Part shown: positions 10,377-19,215 of the stretch, one piece after another
Layout of the letters: each line of letters begins with the position of its first letter
How positions within the stretch are numbered: the stretch's first letter is position 1
NCBI RefSeq assembly: GCF_001463745.1
Contig: NZ_BBWJ01000012.1
Location: 1-64,000, forward strand
Direction of reading: 5' to 3'
DNA from: Aureimonas sp. AU22
Lineage (GTDB): Bacteria > Pseudomonadota > Alphaproteobacteria > Rhizobiales > Rhizobiaceae
Length of the DNA stretch: 64,000 nt
Notes under the pieces: model-generated
Databases searched by the model: none
The model's input: the letters and a program-made list of their open reading frames with translations, nothing else
Told to the model about the DNA's origin: nothing
Made by a program: the position numbers and the translations under genes

Positions 10377-11272
10377 GAAGAGAAACCCGCGGCGATGGTC
10401 TCGGTCGTCACGCGCAGGAGGTCGAGATAGGTCGGAACGGGCCCGCCCTCGGCACTGAGGGAATCGACGTAGAGGACGCCGCCGTAGCGCGCGCCGGTCT
10501 CGCGCGCGACCTGGTTTGCCGGATCGGGCGAGACGGTGCTCTCCGAAAAGACGACGGGGATCTTCTCCGCTTTCACCGTATCGATCACGCGGCGCACCTG
10601 CTGGGGTGTCCCTTGCGAATCCGCGTTGATTGGCCAGAGGTAGAGTTCCCGCAGCCCGAAATCGCGCGCGAGGTAGGAGAACGCGCCTTCGCTGGTGACG
10701 AGCCAGCGATCCCCCTCTGGAAGCGCCGCGAGCCCCGCGCGCAGCGGCTCGACGCTGGCCATGATCTCGCCCTTGTAGCGGCCGGCATTGGCGGCGTAGG
10801 TGCCGGCGTTCGCAGGGTCCTGCGCGACGAGCGCGTCGCGGATGTTGTCGACATACGTGAGCGCGAGGGTCGGCGACATCCAGGCGTGCGGGTTGGGTTT
10901 GCCGGCATAGGGCCCTTCCGCGATCAGGATCGGCTCGATGCCCTGCGTCAGCACCGCCGAGGGCTTGTCCCCGAGCTGGCGGAAGAAGCGCTCGAACCAG
11001 AGCTCGAGCCCGAGCCCGTTCCACAGCACGAGATCGGCATCGCGCACGGAGAGGATGTCGCGCGGGGTCGGCTGGTAGTTGTGGATCTCGGCGCCCGGCT
11101 TGGTGATGGAGACGACGTCGGCTTTGTCGCCCGCGACGTTGCGCGCCATGTCGGCGATCACGGTGAAGGTCGTGGCGACCTTGAGTTTCTCGGCGGCGCG
11201 AGCGGGCGCCGCTGCGAAGGCGGCGGCCAGCGCGAGGGCGGAGAGGGCGAGGGTTCGCCGGAGAAAGGTCAC
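10373..11272 (-). CDS. sitA: Manganese/iron-binding periplasmic protein SitA
   Basis: A 299-residue cluster A-I metal-binding protein. A Sec signal peptide (hydrophobic SALALAAAFAAAPARA) ends near residue 25. Expected metal ligands are His63 (EIHNYQP), His128 (NPHAWMS), Glu194 (TSEGAFSY) and Asp269 (LYVDSLS). Segments such as WPINADSQGTPQQV and PVPTYLDLLRVTTETI are close to SitA as I remember it, which is why I call Sit rather than Znu; the ZnuA-type His-rich loop is absent. The GTG start has AGGAG six bases upstream. First gene of the operon; a TGCAA/TTGCA dyad lies 37 nt upstream. Confidence 0.93.
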   Translation of the reverse strand: MTFLRRTLALSALALAAAFAAAPARAAEKLKVATTFTVIADMARNVAGDKADVVSITKPGAEIHNYQPTPRDILSVRDADLVLWNGLGLELWFERFFRQLGDKPSAVLTQGIEPILIAEGPYAGKPNPHAWMSPTLALTYVDNIRDALVAQDPANAGTYAANAGRYKGEIMASVEPLRAGLAALPEGDRWLVTSEGAFSYLARDFGLRELYLWPINADSQGTPQQVRRVIDTVKAEKIPVVFSESTVSPDPANQVARETGARYGGVLYVDSLSAEGGPVPTYLDLLRVTTETIAAGFSS

Positions 11273-11308
11273 ACGGAACTCCTGAGGGCCTGGGACGAGA
11301 CCAAGATA

Positions 11309-11329
11309 TGCAACTGCGAATGGTTTGCA
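11309..11329. promoter_or_regulatory. TGCAA-N11-TTGCA dyad upstream of sitA (candidate Mur/Fur-family site)
   Basis: Inverted arms TGCAA (11309-11313) and TTGCA (11325-11329) are separated by 11 nt and lie 37 nt before the sitA start. In rhizobia sitABCD is repressed by Mur, the manganese-responsive Fur homologue, at TGCA-containing palindromes; the match to that motif is from memory and approximate. Confidence 0.5.
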
Positions 11330-11435
11330 AGTAGGAACGTTCCGTTCGGCCCTGTGACGCTTTTGCGAGGCAGGACTTGATCCCGGTTCCGCCTCGCGGT
11401 GCCTTCCCGATGGGTCGCGCCCGGCGGGCCGTGCC

Positions 11436-13037
11436 TCAGGCGAGGCGTAGCCACTCGAAGCCGAACGGTCCGAGCCGCCATTCGCCGCCGGACGTGCCGG
11501 GTTCGCCGGCACCCTGCCGCAGCAGGTTGATGCAGCGCCGACCGTCGATCACGGACGCGAGGTCCACCGTCGCCGGTCGGTCCGCGAGATTGTGCAGCGT
11601 CACCACCTCGCCGCCCCGCCAGCGGGCACGAAGGGCAAGGATCGACGGAGCGCCGAGATCGAGCACCTCCGCTTCCGCCCAGCCGATCTCGCGGGCCGCG
11701 CGACGCGCGCGCACCAGCCGCTGGATGGTCGAGAACAGCGAATCCCCCTCCACCTTCTGCGTCTCGGCATTGACGAAGGCCGGCGCGAACGGGCCCTGCA
11801 GGACGGGCGCGCGCACCCAGGCGCCGGGGTCGGCGACCGAAAAGCCACCGGCACCCTCCGGCGTCCACTGCATCGGCGTGCGCACGGGATGGCGCTCGGG
11901 CAGGTCGAGGTTTTCGCCCATGCCGATCTCGTCGCCGTACCAGAGGACCGGCGTGCCCGGCAGGGCGAGCATCAGGCTGAAGGCCAGGCGGATCCGTCGC
12001 TCGTCGCCTCCCAGCATGGGCGCGAGGCGCCGGCGCAGGCCGCGCTCGTAGAGCTGCATGTTCTCGTCGGGACCGAACGCGGCGAAGACCTCTTCGCGCT
12101 CGGCGTCGGTCAGACGCCCGAGGTCGATCTCGTCGTGATTGCGCAGAAAGGTCGCCCATTGGGCGATCGCGGGAATGGCGGGAAGGCTGCGCAGCATCTC
12201 GGCGACGGGGCCGGCATCGTGGCGGGCGAGGCCCAGGAACAGCCGCTGGTTCAGCGGGAAGTTGAAGATGAGGTGCAGCCGGTCCCCGTCGCCGAAATAC
12301 TCGTCGGCCTCGTCCATCGGGATGTTGGCTTCCGCGAGCAGGATCGCTTCCGCGCGCCGCCAGGACAGGAAGGACTGGAGCTCGGCGAGATAGGCGTGCG
12401 GGTCGCCCTCCAGCCCTTCGAGCATGAAGGGCGCGGCGTCGATGCGAAATCCGGAGACGCCGAGGGCCAGCCAGAAGCCCATGATCCGCTGGATCTCCTC
12501 GCGCACTGCGGGGTTGGCGATGTTGAGGTCGGCCTGATGCTCGTAGAAGCGGTGGTTGTAGTATTCCCGCCGCTTCCGGTCGAAGGTCCAGGTGGTCTTC
12601 TGGACACCGGGAAAGATCACGCCCTCCTCGGCGTCCGCCGGTTTCTCCTTCTGCCAGACGTACCAGTCGCGATATGGCGAATCGGGATCGGAGCGGCTCG
12701 CCTGGAACCACGGGTGCTCGACCGAGGTATGGTTCACCACGAGGTCGACGATGACGCGAAGCCCCCGGTCGCTCGCCGCTTGCATGAACTCGGCGAAATC
12801 GCCGAGCGTGCCGTAGCGCGGATCGACGTTGTAGTAGTCGGCGACGTCGTAGCCGTTGTCGCGGTTGGGCGACGGGTAGAACGGCAGGAGCCAGATACAG
12901 GTGGCGCCCAGCGCCTCGATATGGTCGAGGTGGTCGGCAAGGCCGCGGAAGTCTCCCACCCCGTCGCCATCGGAATCCTTGAACGCATCGACGTCGACGC
13001 AGTAGATCACCGCGTTCTTGTACCAGAGGTTCTGCAT
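11436..13037 (-). CDS. GH13 alpha-glucosidase / trehalose-synthase-like enzyme
   Basis: A 533-residue alpha-amylase-family protein without signal peptide, so cytoplasmic. The four conserved GH13 regions are present: DLVVNH (98-103), GFRIDAA with the nucleophile Asp200, the acid/base Glu236 in LLAEAN, and RNHDE with Asp302. The N-terminus (LWYKNAVIYCVDVDAF) and the segment PVLWYGDEIGMGENL resemble trehalose synthases (GH13_16) and related glucosyl-transferring enzymes. Those proteins are often longer because of a fused kinase; none is fused here. It stands alone, without trehalose or glycogen genes beside it. The exact substrate is uncertain. Confidence 0.88.
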   Translation of the reverse strand: MQNLWYKNAVIYCVDVDAFKDSDGDGVGDFRGLADHLDHIEALGATCIWLLPFYPSPNRDNGYDVADYYNVDPRYGTLGDFAEFMQAASDRGLRVIVDLVVNHTSVEHPWFQASRSDPDSPYRDWYVWQKEKPADAEEGVIFPGVQKTTWTFDRKRREYYNHRFYEHQADLNIANPAVREEIQRIMGFWLALGVSGFRIDAAPFMLEGLEGDPHAYLAELQSFLSWRRAEAILLAEANIPMDEADEYFGDGDRLHLIFNFPLNQRLFLGLARHDAGPVAEMLRSLPAIPAIAQWATFLRNHDEIDLGRLTDAEREEVFAAFGPDENMQLYERGLRRRLAPMLGGDERRIRLAFSLMLALPGTPVLWYGDEIGMGENLDLPERHPVRTPMQWTPEGAGGFSVADPGAWVRAPVLQGPFAPAFVNAETQKVEGDSLFSTIQRLVRARRAAREIGWAEAEVLDLGAPSILALRARWRGGEVVTLHNLADRPATVDLASVIDGRRCINLLRQGAGEPGTSGGEWRLGPFGFEWLRLA

Positions 13038-13233
13038 CCGCCGCCTTCCCGCTTGAGCCTTCGGCCTTAGCTAGGAAGCGAAGGGGATACGGGCAGGTCG
13101 CCGGGGTGACGCCGGTCATCGCCGGCGCGACGCAGTCGTCGCCGGGTCTGTCGTCGGCGCGCGCGAGGCGCTAGTTTGCACCGGACCGGCCAGGCGGCCG
13201 GACGGCCGGCGGAGAACAGGAGGGACGGCGCCC

Positions 13234-14025
13234 ATGCAATCGCTGCGGATCGCACTCGGCCTTCTGTTTCTCGTCGCGACGTTCTTCCTGATCCTGCCGG
13301 CGGAGCCGACGCTGTTTGCCGCGCATGGCGGCATCGAACACGCTGCGATCGCGACGGCGGAGACGGTTGCACCGTCGCCTGCCGAAAAACCCGCGCCCGA
13401 GCCCGTCGTGGCCGCCCCGGTGCGCACCATCGGCTCGACCCCGATCGAGACCACGGCGCTGACGCGCCTGCCGCCGGTCGCGAGCGGAGCGGCGACGCCG
13501 CGGACCGCCGAGGAACCGGGCACCCAGGCCGCTGCCGCCGAGGTGGAGACTGCCGCGACTGAAACCCGACCCGACGCCGCAACGGAGCCCGCGCCTGCCC
13601 CTGCCAACGACGGCCCGGCCATGCGCGTCTTCGCCCGGCCCATCGCGGTCGACGCGGGCACGCTGAAGGCCGGCGAGTTCACGCTCGTGGTGGCCGGTGT
13701 CGCGCCGTTGGCGAGCGATGCGCGCTGCACCGACGGGGCGCAGGCCTGGCCCTGCGCGACGCGGGCCCGCACCGCGCTGCGCAGCTGGCTGCGCGGGCGC
13801 TCCGTGCTCTGCTCCGTGCCGCCGGACGCCGCCGACGCCCGCGAGATCGAGGCGTCCTGCCGCATCGGCGAGGAAGATATCGGCGAATGGGTCGTGCGCA
13901 ACGGCTGGGCGCACGCCGCGCCCGGCAGTCGCTACGAGGACGCCGAGCGGGACGCGCGCGAGGCGCGGCGCGGCATCTGGGCCTATGGCCTCGACGAGGA
14001 GGTCACGGCTCGCTCAGGTGGTTGA
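13234..14025 (+). CDS. Exported SNase-fold protein, probably catalytically inactive
   Basis: A 263-residue protein: an N-terminal hydrophobic segment ([16 protein letters not shown], residues 8-23), a low-complexity Ala/Pro/Glu/Thr stretch to about residue 130, then a staphylococcal-nuclease-like domain. The domain is recognised from [22 protein letters not shown] and the tail [10 protein letters not shown]. The active-site residues of true thermonucleases are not in place: the GDT segment is replaced by DAGTL, and the region of the R-x-x-G-I-D-A-P-E motif reads [11 protein letters not shown], without Arg or Glu. Two Cys pairs could form disulfides. It ends inside the lysK stop region of the opposite strand (12-nt overlap). 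Confidence 0.72.
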   Translation: MQSLRIALGLLFLVATFFLILPAEPTLFAAHGGIEHAAIATAETVAPSPAEKPAPEPVVAAPVRTIGSTPIETTALTRLPPVASGAATPRTAEEPGTQAAAAEVETAATETRPDAATEPAPAPANDGPAMRVFARPIAVDAGTLKAGEFTLVVAGVAPLASDARCTDGAQAWPCATRARTALRSWLRGRSVLCSVPPDAADAREIEASCRIGEEDIGEWVVRNGWAHAAPGSRYEDAERDAREARRGIWAYGLDEEVTARSGG

Positions 14026-15663
14026 GGCCAGCGATCCGTCGAGCGCGCTTGCGATCAACGCCCGCGTCTCCGGCACGCCGTAGAGCGCGACGAAGGAGCC
14101 GAAGCGCGGGCCCCGCTCCTGCCCGATCAGGATCTGGTAGAGCGCCGAGAACCATTCCAGCGACACGCCGGGACCGCCGTCCGGCCCCTTCTTCTTCTCG
14201 TCCTGGTAGCGCGGGATGGGACGCGCCGCGTCGAGCACCGCATCCTGGATCGCGGCGGCGTCAGCGCCCTCGGGCAGCGCGGCCAGTCGACGGTCGAGGT
14301 CTTCGAGCGCCGCCCGCTCCACCTCGTCGGGCGCGCGGAAGCGCTTCGTCGGGCGCACGAAGTCCTCGAAGTAGCGCAGGGCATAGCCGACCAGCCGGTC
14401 GAGTTCGGGATCGGTCTCGGCCGTCACGCCCGGCGCATAGCGCGAGATGAAGCCCCAGAGCGTCTTCGGATCCGAGGCGTTGGACGCCGACACGAGATTG
14501 AGGAGCAGCGCGAAGGAGACCGGAATGCCCGTCACCGGCGGCGCGCCACCGTGGATGTGGAAGGTCGGGTTCTGCAGCCGGGACTTGGCGTCCTGCCGCT
14601 CGTAGGCGGAGGCGAAGGCGTAGTAGTCCTCGACCGCCTTCGGGATGACGTCGAAATGGAGCCGCTTGGCCGCGCGCGGCTTGCCGAACATGTAGAGGCC
14701 GAGGCTTTCCGGCGAAGCGTAGGTCAGCCATTCCTCGATCGACAGGCCGTTGCCCTTGGACTTCGAGATCTTGGCGCCCTCGGCATCGAGGAACAACTCG
14801 TAGACGAAGTGTTCGGGGGCCTCGCCCCCCAGGATCTCGCAGATCCGGTCGTAGACGCTGGCGTTGGTCTGGTGGTCCTTGCCGAACATCTCGAAGTCGA
14901 CGCCGAGCGCGGCCCAGCGCATGCCGAAGTCGGGCTTCCACTGAAGCTTCACCTGGCCGCCGGTGACCGGCAGCGTGGTTTCCGTGCCGTCCTCGTCGAG
15001 GAAGGTGATCGTACCCGCCTTCGCATCGACGTGGCGCATCGGCACGTAGAGGACGCGGCCCGTGGTCGGCGAGATCGGCAGGAACGGGCTGTAGGTCGCC
15101 TGGCGCTCGGCCCCGAGCGTCGGCAGCATCACGCCCATGATGTCGTCGTAGCGCTCCGCCGCGCGCAGCAGCACCTCGTCGAAGCGGCCGGAGCGGTAGT
15201 ACTCGGTCGCGCTCGCGAACTCGTAGTCGAAGCCGAACGTATCGAGGAAACGGCGCAGCATCGCGTTGTTGTGGCCCGCGAAGGTCGCCTCCCCGCCCCC
15301 GAACGGGTTCGGCACGTCCGACAGGGGCCGCTGGAGGTGAGGCTCCAGGGCGGCCCGGTCGGGCACGTTGTCCGGGATCTTGCGCATCCCGTCCATGTCG
15401 TCGGAGAAGCAGATCAGCCGGGTCGGGATCTCGTCGTTCGTGAGAACGCGGAAGGCGTTGCGCACCATGGTGGTGCGCGCCACCTCGCCGAACGTGCCGA
15501 TATGGGGCAGGCCGGACGGGCCGTAGCCGGTCTCGAACAGGGCCTCGCGCTTTCCCGTGCGCCCGAGCCGGGCGACGATCTTGCGCGCCTCCTCGAAGGG
15601 CCAGGCCTGCGAGGTCTGCGCGGCCTCGAAGAACTCCGACACCGTTCCGCCCTCGATCGTCAT
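14014..15663 (-). CDS. lysK: Lysyl-tRNA synthetase, class I
   Basis: A 549-residue class I LysRS, the archaeal-type enzyme found in many alphaproteobacteria in place of LysS. The HIGH-type motif reads HIGTF (54-58) and the KMSKS-type motif reads KISKSKG (about 298). Length and the segment [14 protein letters not shown] fit the family. It charges tRNA-Lys in the cytoplasm. The ATG at 15663 has only a weak AAGG upstream; a GTG seven codons in has GGCGGAACG before it and is a possible alternative start. It is a single gene with no operon partners; the gene upstream on the same strand encodes a solute-binding protein. Confidence 0.95.
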   Translation of the reverse strand: MTIEGGTVSEFFEAAQTSQAWPFEEARKIVARLGRTGKREALFETGYGPSGLPHIGTFGEVARTTMVRNAFRVLTNDEIPTRLICFSDDMDGMRKIPDNVPDRAALEPHLQRPLSDVPNPFGGGEATFAGHNNAMLRRFLDTFGFDYEFASATEYYRSGRFDEVLLRAAERYDDIMGVMLPTLGAERQATYSPFLPISPTTGRVLYVPMRHVDAKAGTITFLDEDGTETTLPVTGGQVKLQWKPDFGMRWAALGVDFEMFGKDHQTNASVYDRICEILGGEAPEHFVYELFLDAEGAKISKSKGNGLSIEEWLTYASPESLGLYMFGKPRAAKRLHFDVIPKAVEDYYAFASAYERQDAKSRLQNPTFHIHGGAPPVTGIPVSFALLLNLVSASNASDPKTLWGFISRYAPGVTAETDPELDRLVGYALRYFEDFVRPTKRFRAPDEVERAALEDLDRRLAALPEGADAAAIQDAVLDAARPIPRYQDEKKKGPDGGPGVSLEWFSALYQILIGQERGPRFGSFVALYGVPETRALIASALDGSLASTT

Positions 15664-15775
15664 GATGGATCAACCTTTTCGTACCGCGGCCTCGCGCACT
15701 GAAGACGGGCGGGGCTCGCATCTCATGGCACGGTCTATGGTTTGCGGCGCGCCGCCGTCAACGCAAGACGGAGCC

Positions 15776-16642
15776 TCAGAAGGCGCTGACGGGAAAATAG
15801 CGCAGGAGAAGCTCCGACAGGCGCCCGCTCGCCACGATCCGCCCGATCGCATACTCGAACGCGTCGCGCAGGTCCTCGTCCTCGGGCTTCACCGCGATCG
15901 CCAGCCCTTCGCCGAGGAAATGGTCGGACAGATAGGGCCCGCCCGCAAAGGCGCAGCAATCGGCCGCCGCCTCGCTGGATAACCAGAAGGACAGCCCGAC
16001 CCCGTCGCCGAAGACGGCCCGCACTCGCTCCGCCCGCAACGCATCGAGCGCCGCCTCGCGCGTCGGCAGGCCCACGGCCTCTGCACGCGGGAAGAAGGCG
16101 CGCAGCATGGCCTCGTGCGCGCTGCCCGAGACGACGGCGACCTTGATGCCGGCAAGGCCCGTCTGCAGTTCGCTGTCCATCGGCTGGGCAGCCAGCGTCA
16201 CGAACCGTGCGGGGTAGCGGAAGAAGGGATGGGTGAAGGCGAAGCGCGAGCGGTTGTCCGCATTGATCGCAAGCCCCGCGATCACCGCCTCCGCGTCGCC
16301 TGCCGCCAGGGCGGCCCCCAGTTCGGCGAAGGGGCGGGCCTCGATCTGGCACCGCGCCGCGACGTCGAGCTCCTCGCAGATCGTGCGCGCGAGATCGACA
16401 TGGAAGCCCGCGAGGCGGCCACGCTGGTCGAGGAAGTTGAACGGCGCGAAGTCCACGGAGGTGAGAAACCGGATGCGCGCGCGGCCGGCGAGGTCCGGCT
16501 GGGTGAAGCGCTGCCCCTGGTCCCAGAAGTTGGGAGTCGGCACAGCCGGCGCAGCAGCCGGCGCGGGTGCCTGTGCATGCCCGGCATTCGGCACAACCGA
16601 AAGGAGCATCACGACAAGCGCCAGGGTTGAAAATGCACGCAA
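15776..16642 (-). CDS. Periplasmic amino-acid-type solute-binding protein (SBP family 3)
   Basis: A 288-residue protein with a Sec signal (LALVVMLLSVVPNAGHAQA) and a two-lobe family 3 binding domain: FAPFNFLDQRGRLAGFHVDL near the N-terminus and the usual AVIAGLAINADNR and YPARFVTL segments. I chose the TTG at 16642 because GGAGAAG lies just upstream and the signal peptide follows directly; no ATG is well placed. An unusual Ala/Pro stretch (residues about 26-40) links signal and domain. No permease or ATPase genes are nearby, so it is an orphan binding protein. A sensory role is possible. Confidence 0.78.
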   Translation of the reverse strand: MRAFSTLALVVMLLSVVPNAGHAQAPAPAAAPAVPTPNFWDQGQRFTQPDLAGRARIRFLTSVDFAPFNFLDQRGRLAGFHVDLARTICEELDVAARCQIEARPFAELGAALAAGDAEAVIAGLAINADNRSRFAFTHPFFRYPARFVTLAAQPMDSELQTGLAGIKVAVVSGSAHEAMLRAFFPRAEAVGLPTREAALDALRAERVRAVFGDGVGLSFWLSSEAAADCCAFAGGPYLSDHFLGEGLAIAVKPEDEDLRDAFEYAIGRIVASGRLSELLLRYFPVSAF

Positions 16643-16716
16643 AGGTTTCTTCTCCGTGGCGGATTGCGAGTCCAGGATGTACCCATCTCGGGGCTCGGCC
16701 CGTATTTGGGGGCAGT

Positions 16717-18651
16717 GTGCTGCGTGTATCGGAATATGCCCTCGCGGATGCGGACGCCAGCCGGAATGGCGTGTCGCTCGTGGCTCCACCTCTCGACGGT
16801 GCGATCGTGCCGGCGGCTTCCGCCGCCTTTGCCCCGCCGGCCGTCCTCCAGCACGCCCTCGACCGCCTCCGGCTCGGGCCGGACGATTACGATGCGGCTT
16901 GCCGCGCGGCCGCGCGGAACGGGTCGAGCGTCGACGAGGAACTGATTGCCGCGGGCCTCGTCGACGAGGCGACGCTGGCGGAAGTGTTCGGCGCGGTCCT
17001 CGGCCTGCGTGCCGAGCCCGTCGCGCCGGGAGCCTCGCTGCTGCGCGACGGCCGAGGCGCCTTCGACGCGTCCGAGCGGCACGCCAAGACCTGCGACAGC
17101 GCCATGCGGCCGCGGCTCTACCTCGCGCCGCGGCTCGATCGCCTGGCCTCGCTCGCCGAACGCCTCGCCCGTTCGCCCGACCTCGCCGCGACGCTTCGCA
17201 TCACGACCCTGTCCGGCATCGCACGCCTGCGGGCGGGCGCGGATGCATCGGAGCGTTCCACCCGCGCGCGTCTCAGTCTCGCCGCCGACCACAACCGATG
17301 GTCCGCCCGCGACGTCGTGACGGCGGCCCAAGCCGTCGTGGCGGTTCTCGTGGCTGTGGCCCTCGCCCACCTCTGGCTGGCCTTCCCGGATCTGTTCTGG
17401 CCGGCCGCGCACGCGACGGCCAGCCTGTGCGCCTTCTGCTTCACGCTGTTCCGGCTGCGGATCCTGATCGGCACCATCACCTCCCGGCATGCCTCCCGCC
17501 GGCCGGTGCCAAACCCCACTGAAGCTCCACTGCCGATCTATTCCGTTCTCGTCGCGCTTCACCGCGAGGCCGCGATGGCCGAGCCGCTCGCCCGCGCGAT
17601 GGCTGCGCTGGACTGGCCGCGCTCACGCCTCGAGGTCTTCTTCGTCTGTGAGGCCAACGATCCGGAGACCATCGCGGCGGTGGAATGCGCCATCGCCGAC
17701 GAGGCGAACTTCTCGGTGATCGCGACACCGCGCAGCAATCCGACCACCAAGCCGAAGGCGCTGAATTTCGCGCTGCCGCTGACGCGTGGCGAATACGTGG
17801 TGCTCTACGACGCCGAGGACCGGCCCGCGCCCGATCAACTCCGATCCGCGCATGCCGCCTTCCGGACCGCGCCGGCGACCCTTGCCTGCGTGCAGGCACC
17901 CCTCGTCATCCGCAACGCGGCGAACGGCTGGCTCGAGACCCTGTTCGCCCTCGAATATGCCGTCCTATTCCGCGCCGTCCTGCCGTGGCTCGCGGCTCAG
18001 GGCCTGCCGCTGCCGCTCGGCGGCACGTCCAACCATTTCCGCCGCTCGGCTCTCGTGGAAGCGGGCGGCTGGGACAGCCACAACGTCGCCGAAGATGCCG
18101 ATCTCGGCATCCGTCTGTCGCGGCTCGGCTACCGAATCGGCACGATCTCGTCTCCGACCTCGGAGATCGCACCCTCGCGCTTCATCGACTGGCGCAACCA
18201 GCGCACCCGCTGGATCAAGGGTTGGTGTCAGACCTGGCTCGTCCACATGCGCGATCCGCGCCTTGCCTGTCGGCAGCTCGGCCTGCGCGCCTTCGTGACC
18301 TTCCAGATCCTGTTCGGGGGCATGATCGCGGCGAGCCTGATGCATGTCGTCTTCGCCGGACATCTCATCACGGCGATCCATGCCTATCTCGCGTCCGGCG
18401 AAATCTACATGTCCGCCGGCATCCTGGCGGCGGTCGACTTCCTCAACATCGTGCTCGCCTATGCCGTGTTCATCCTGACGGCGAGGCTGGTGGCCAACGA
18501 CGCGGAACGCCCACTCCTGCACCGTCTCTGGTCACTTTGGTTCTACTGGCTGATCGTCAGCCTCGCGGGGCTGCGGGCGATCGGCCAGCTCGTGCACGCG
18601 CCGCACATGTGGGAAAAGACCCCGCACCGCGAGCCCGCACCCAATTCCTGA
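16717..18651 (+). CDS. Membrane glycosyltransferase family 2 with N-terminal GspE_N-like domain
   Basis: About 644 residues if started at the GTG at 16717; GGGGG lies a few bases upstream, but the start is uncertain. Residues about 43-100 look like the type II secretion E-protein N-terminal fold (LDRLRLGPDDYDAACR ... GLVDEATLAEVFGAVLGL). A TM pair follows near residues 205-250, then a GT2 domain: DAED (about 365), GGTSNHFRR, EDADLGIRL and the processivity motif QRTRWIKGW (about 495), and C-terminal TM helices. These features match cellulose- or hyaluronan-synthase-like processive transferases that extrude a polysaccharide. It is transcribed away from the solute-binding gene. The sugar product is unknown; no other polysaccharide genes are adjacent. 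Confidence 0.82.
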   Translation: MLRVSEYALADADASRNGVSLVAPPLDGAIVPAASAAFAPPAVLQHALDRLRLGPDDYDAACRAAARNGSSVDEELIAAGLVDEATLAEVFGAVLGLRAEPVAPGASLLRDGRGAFDASERHAKTCDSAMRPRLYLAPRLDRLASLAERLARSPDLAATLRITTLSGIARLRAGADASERSTRARLSLAADHNRWSARDVVTAAQAVVAVLVAVALAHLWLAFPDLFWPAAHATASLCAFCFTLFRLRILIGTITSRHASRRPVPNPTEAPLPIYSVLVALHREAAMAEPLARAMAALDWPRSRLEVFFVCEANDPETIAAVECAIADEANFSVIATPRSNPTTKPKALNFALPLTRGEYVVLYDAEDRPAPDQLRSAHAAFRTAPATLACVQAPLVIRNAANGWLETLFALEYAVLFRAVLPWLAAQGLPLPLGGTSNHFRRSALVEAGGWDSHNVAEDADLGIRLSRLGYRIGTISSPTSEIAPSRFIDWRNQRTRWIKGWCQTWLVHMRDPRLACRQLGLRAFVTFQILFGGMIAASLMHVVFAGHLITAIHAYLASGEIYMSAGILAAVDFLNIVLAYAVFILTARLVANDAERPLLHRLWSLWFYWLIVSLAGLRAIGQLVHAPHMWEKTPHREPAPNS

Positions 18652-18675
18652 TCACCAGGCCGGGGCCCCGCTCCG

Positions 18676-18933
18676 TCAGGAGCGAGCCGCCCCAACGTCC
18701 ACGACGTCGGCATGCGGCCGGTCGTCGCCGCGCGCGACCTCGTCGTGCCAGACGCCGCTGCCGTCCTGGTATCGGATCCCCGACGTTTCCCCGGCGAGTT
18801 CCTGCCGCGCCGAAGCGTCCTTGGCGGCCGCCAGCGCGTGGTCGTGAGTCGGGAAGGTTTCCGAGAACACGCCTCCCACCTTGTAGGCCCAACCGCCGTC
18901 GTGCTCGACGATCGTGTAGTGGATATCGGACAT
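18676..18933 (-). CDS. DUF2188 small protein
   Basis: An 85-residue protein opening MSDIHYTIVEHDGGWAYKVGG with the family's later segment THDHALAAAKDAS. DUF2188 proteins are short single-domain proteins without known function, common in rhizobia. AGGAGG stands at the right distance before the ATG at 18933. It converges with the glycosyltransferase gene, with 24 nt between the stops. Confidence 0.8.
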   Translation of the reverse strand: MSDIHYTIVEHDGGWAYKVGGVFSETFPTHDHALAAAKDASARQELAGETSGIRYQDGSGVWHDEVARGDDRPHADVVDVGAARS

Positions 18934-19086
18934 CGGCTTCCTCCTGCGCATTTCGACTGACACGCAAACGCCCCCCGTGCCTGCCTGTTCCGAACAGCGC
19001 CGATCTCCGATTTCTGCCGCAGCCGATGTCAGATTACCGCAATCACGCATTCCGTTGCAGGAATACCACCTCCCCGCAATCATAGA

Positions 19087-19147
19087 TTGCAAACGCAATT
19101 TTCAGTTGCAATGCTGTCCGGACTCGGACTTATCTGCGGTTGCAACC
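19087..19147. promoter_or_regulatory. Cluster of TTGCAA hexamers before the RTX-like gene
   Basis: Three TTGCAA hexamers occur at 19087-19092, 19106-19111 and 19140-19145; the last is the core of a perfect 10-bp palindrome GGTTGCAACC (19138-19147). A second dyad, AACCTA-TAG-TAGGTT, directly overlaps its right edge (19145-19159). The stretch is clearly more AT-rich than its surroundings and ends about 70 nt before the RTX start. This looks like a multi-site operator or promoter region; the regulator is not known. Confidence 0.5.
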
Positions 19148-19215
19148 TATAGTAGGTTCATTAATCGCAACTGCGCCCTTCATGCGTGTGGTGGGGTGCG
19201 TATCGTGGGGGCGTT

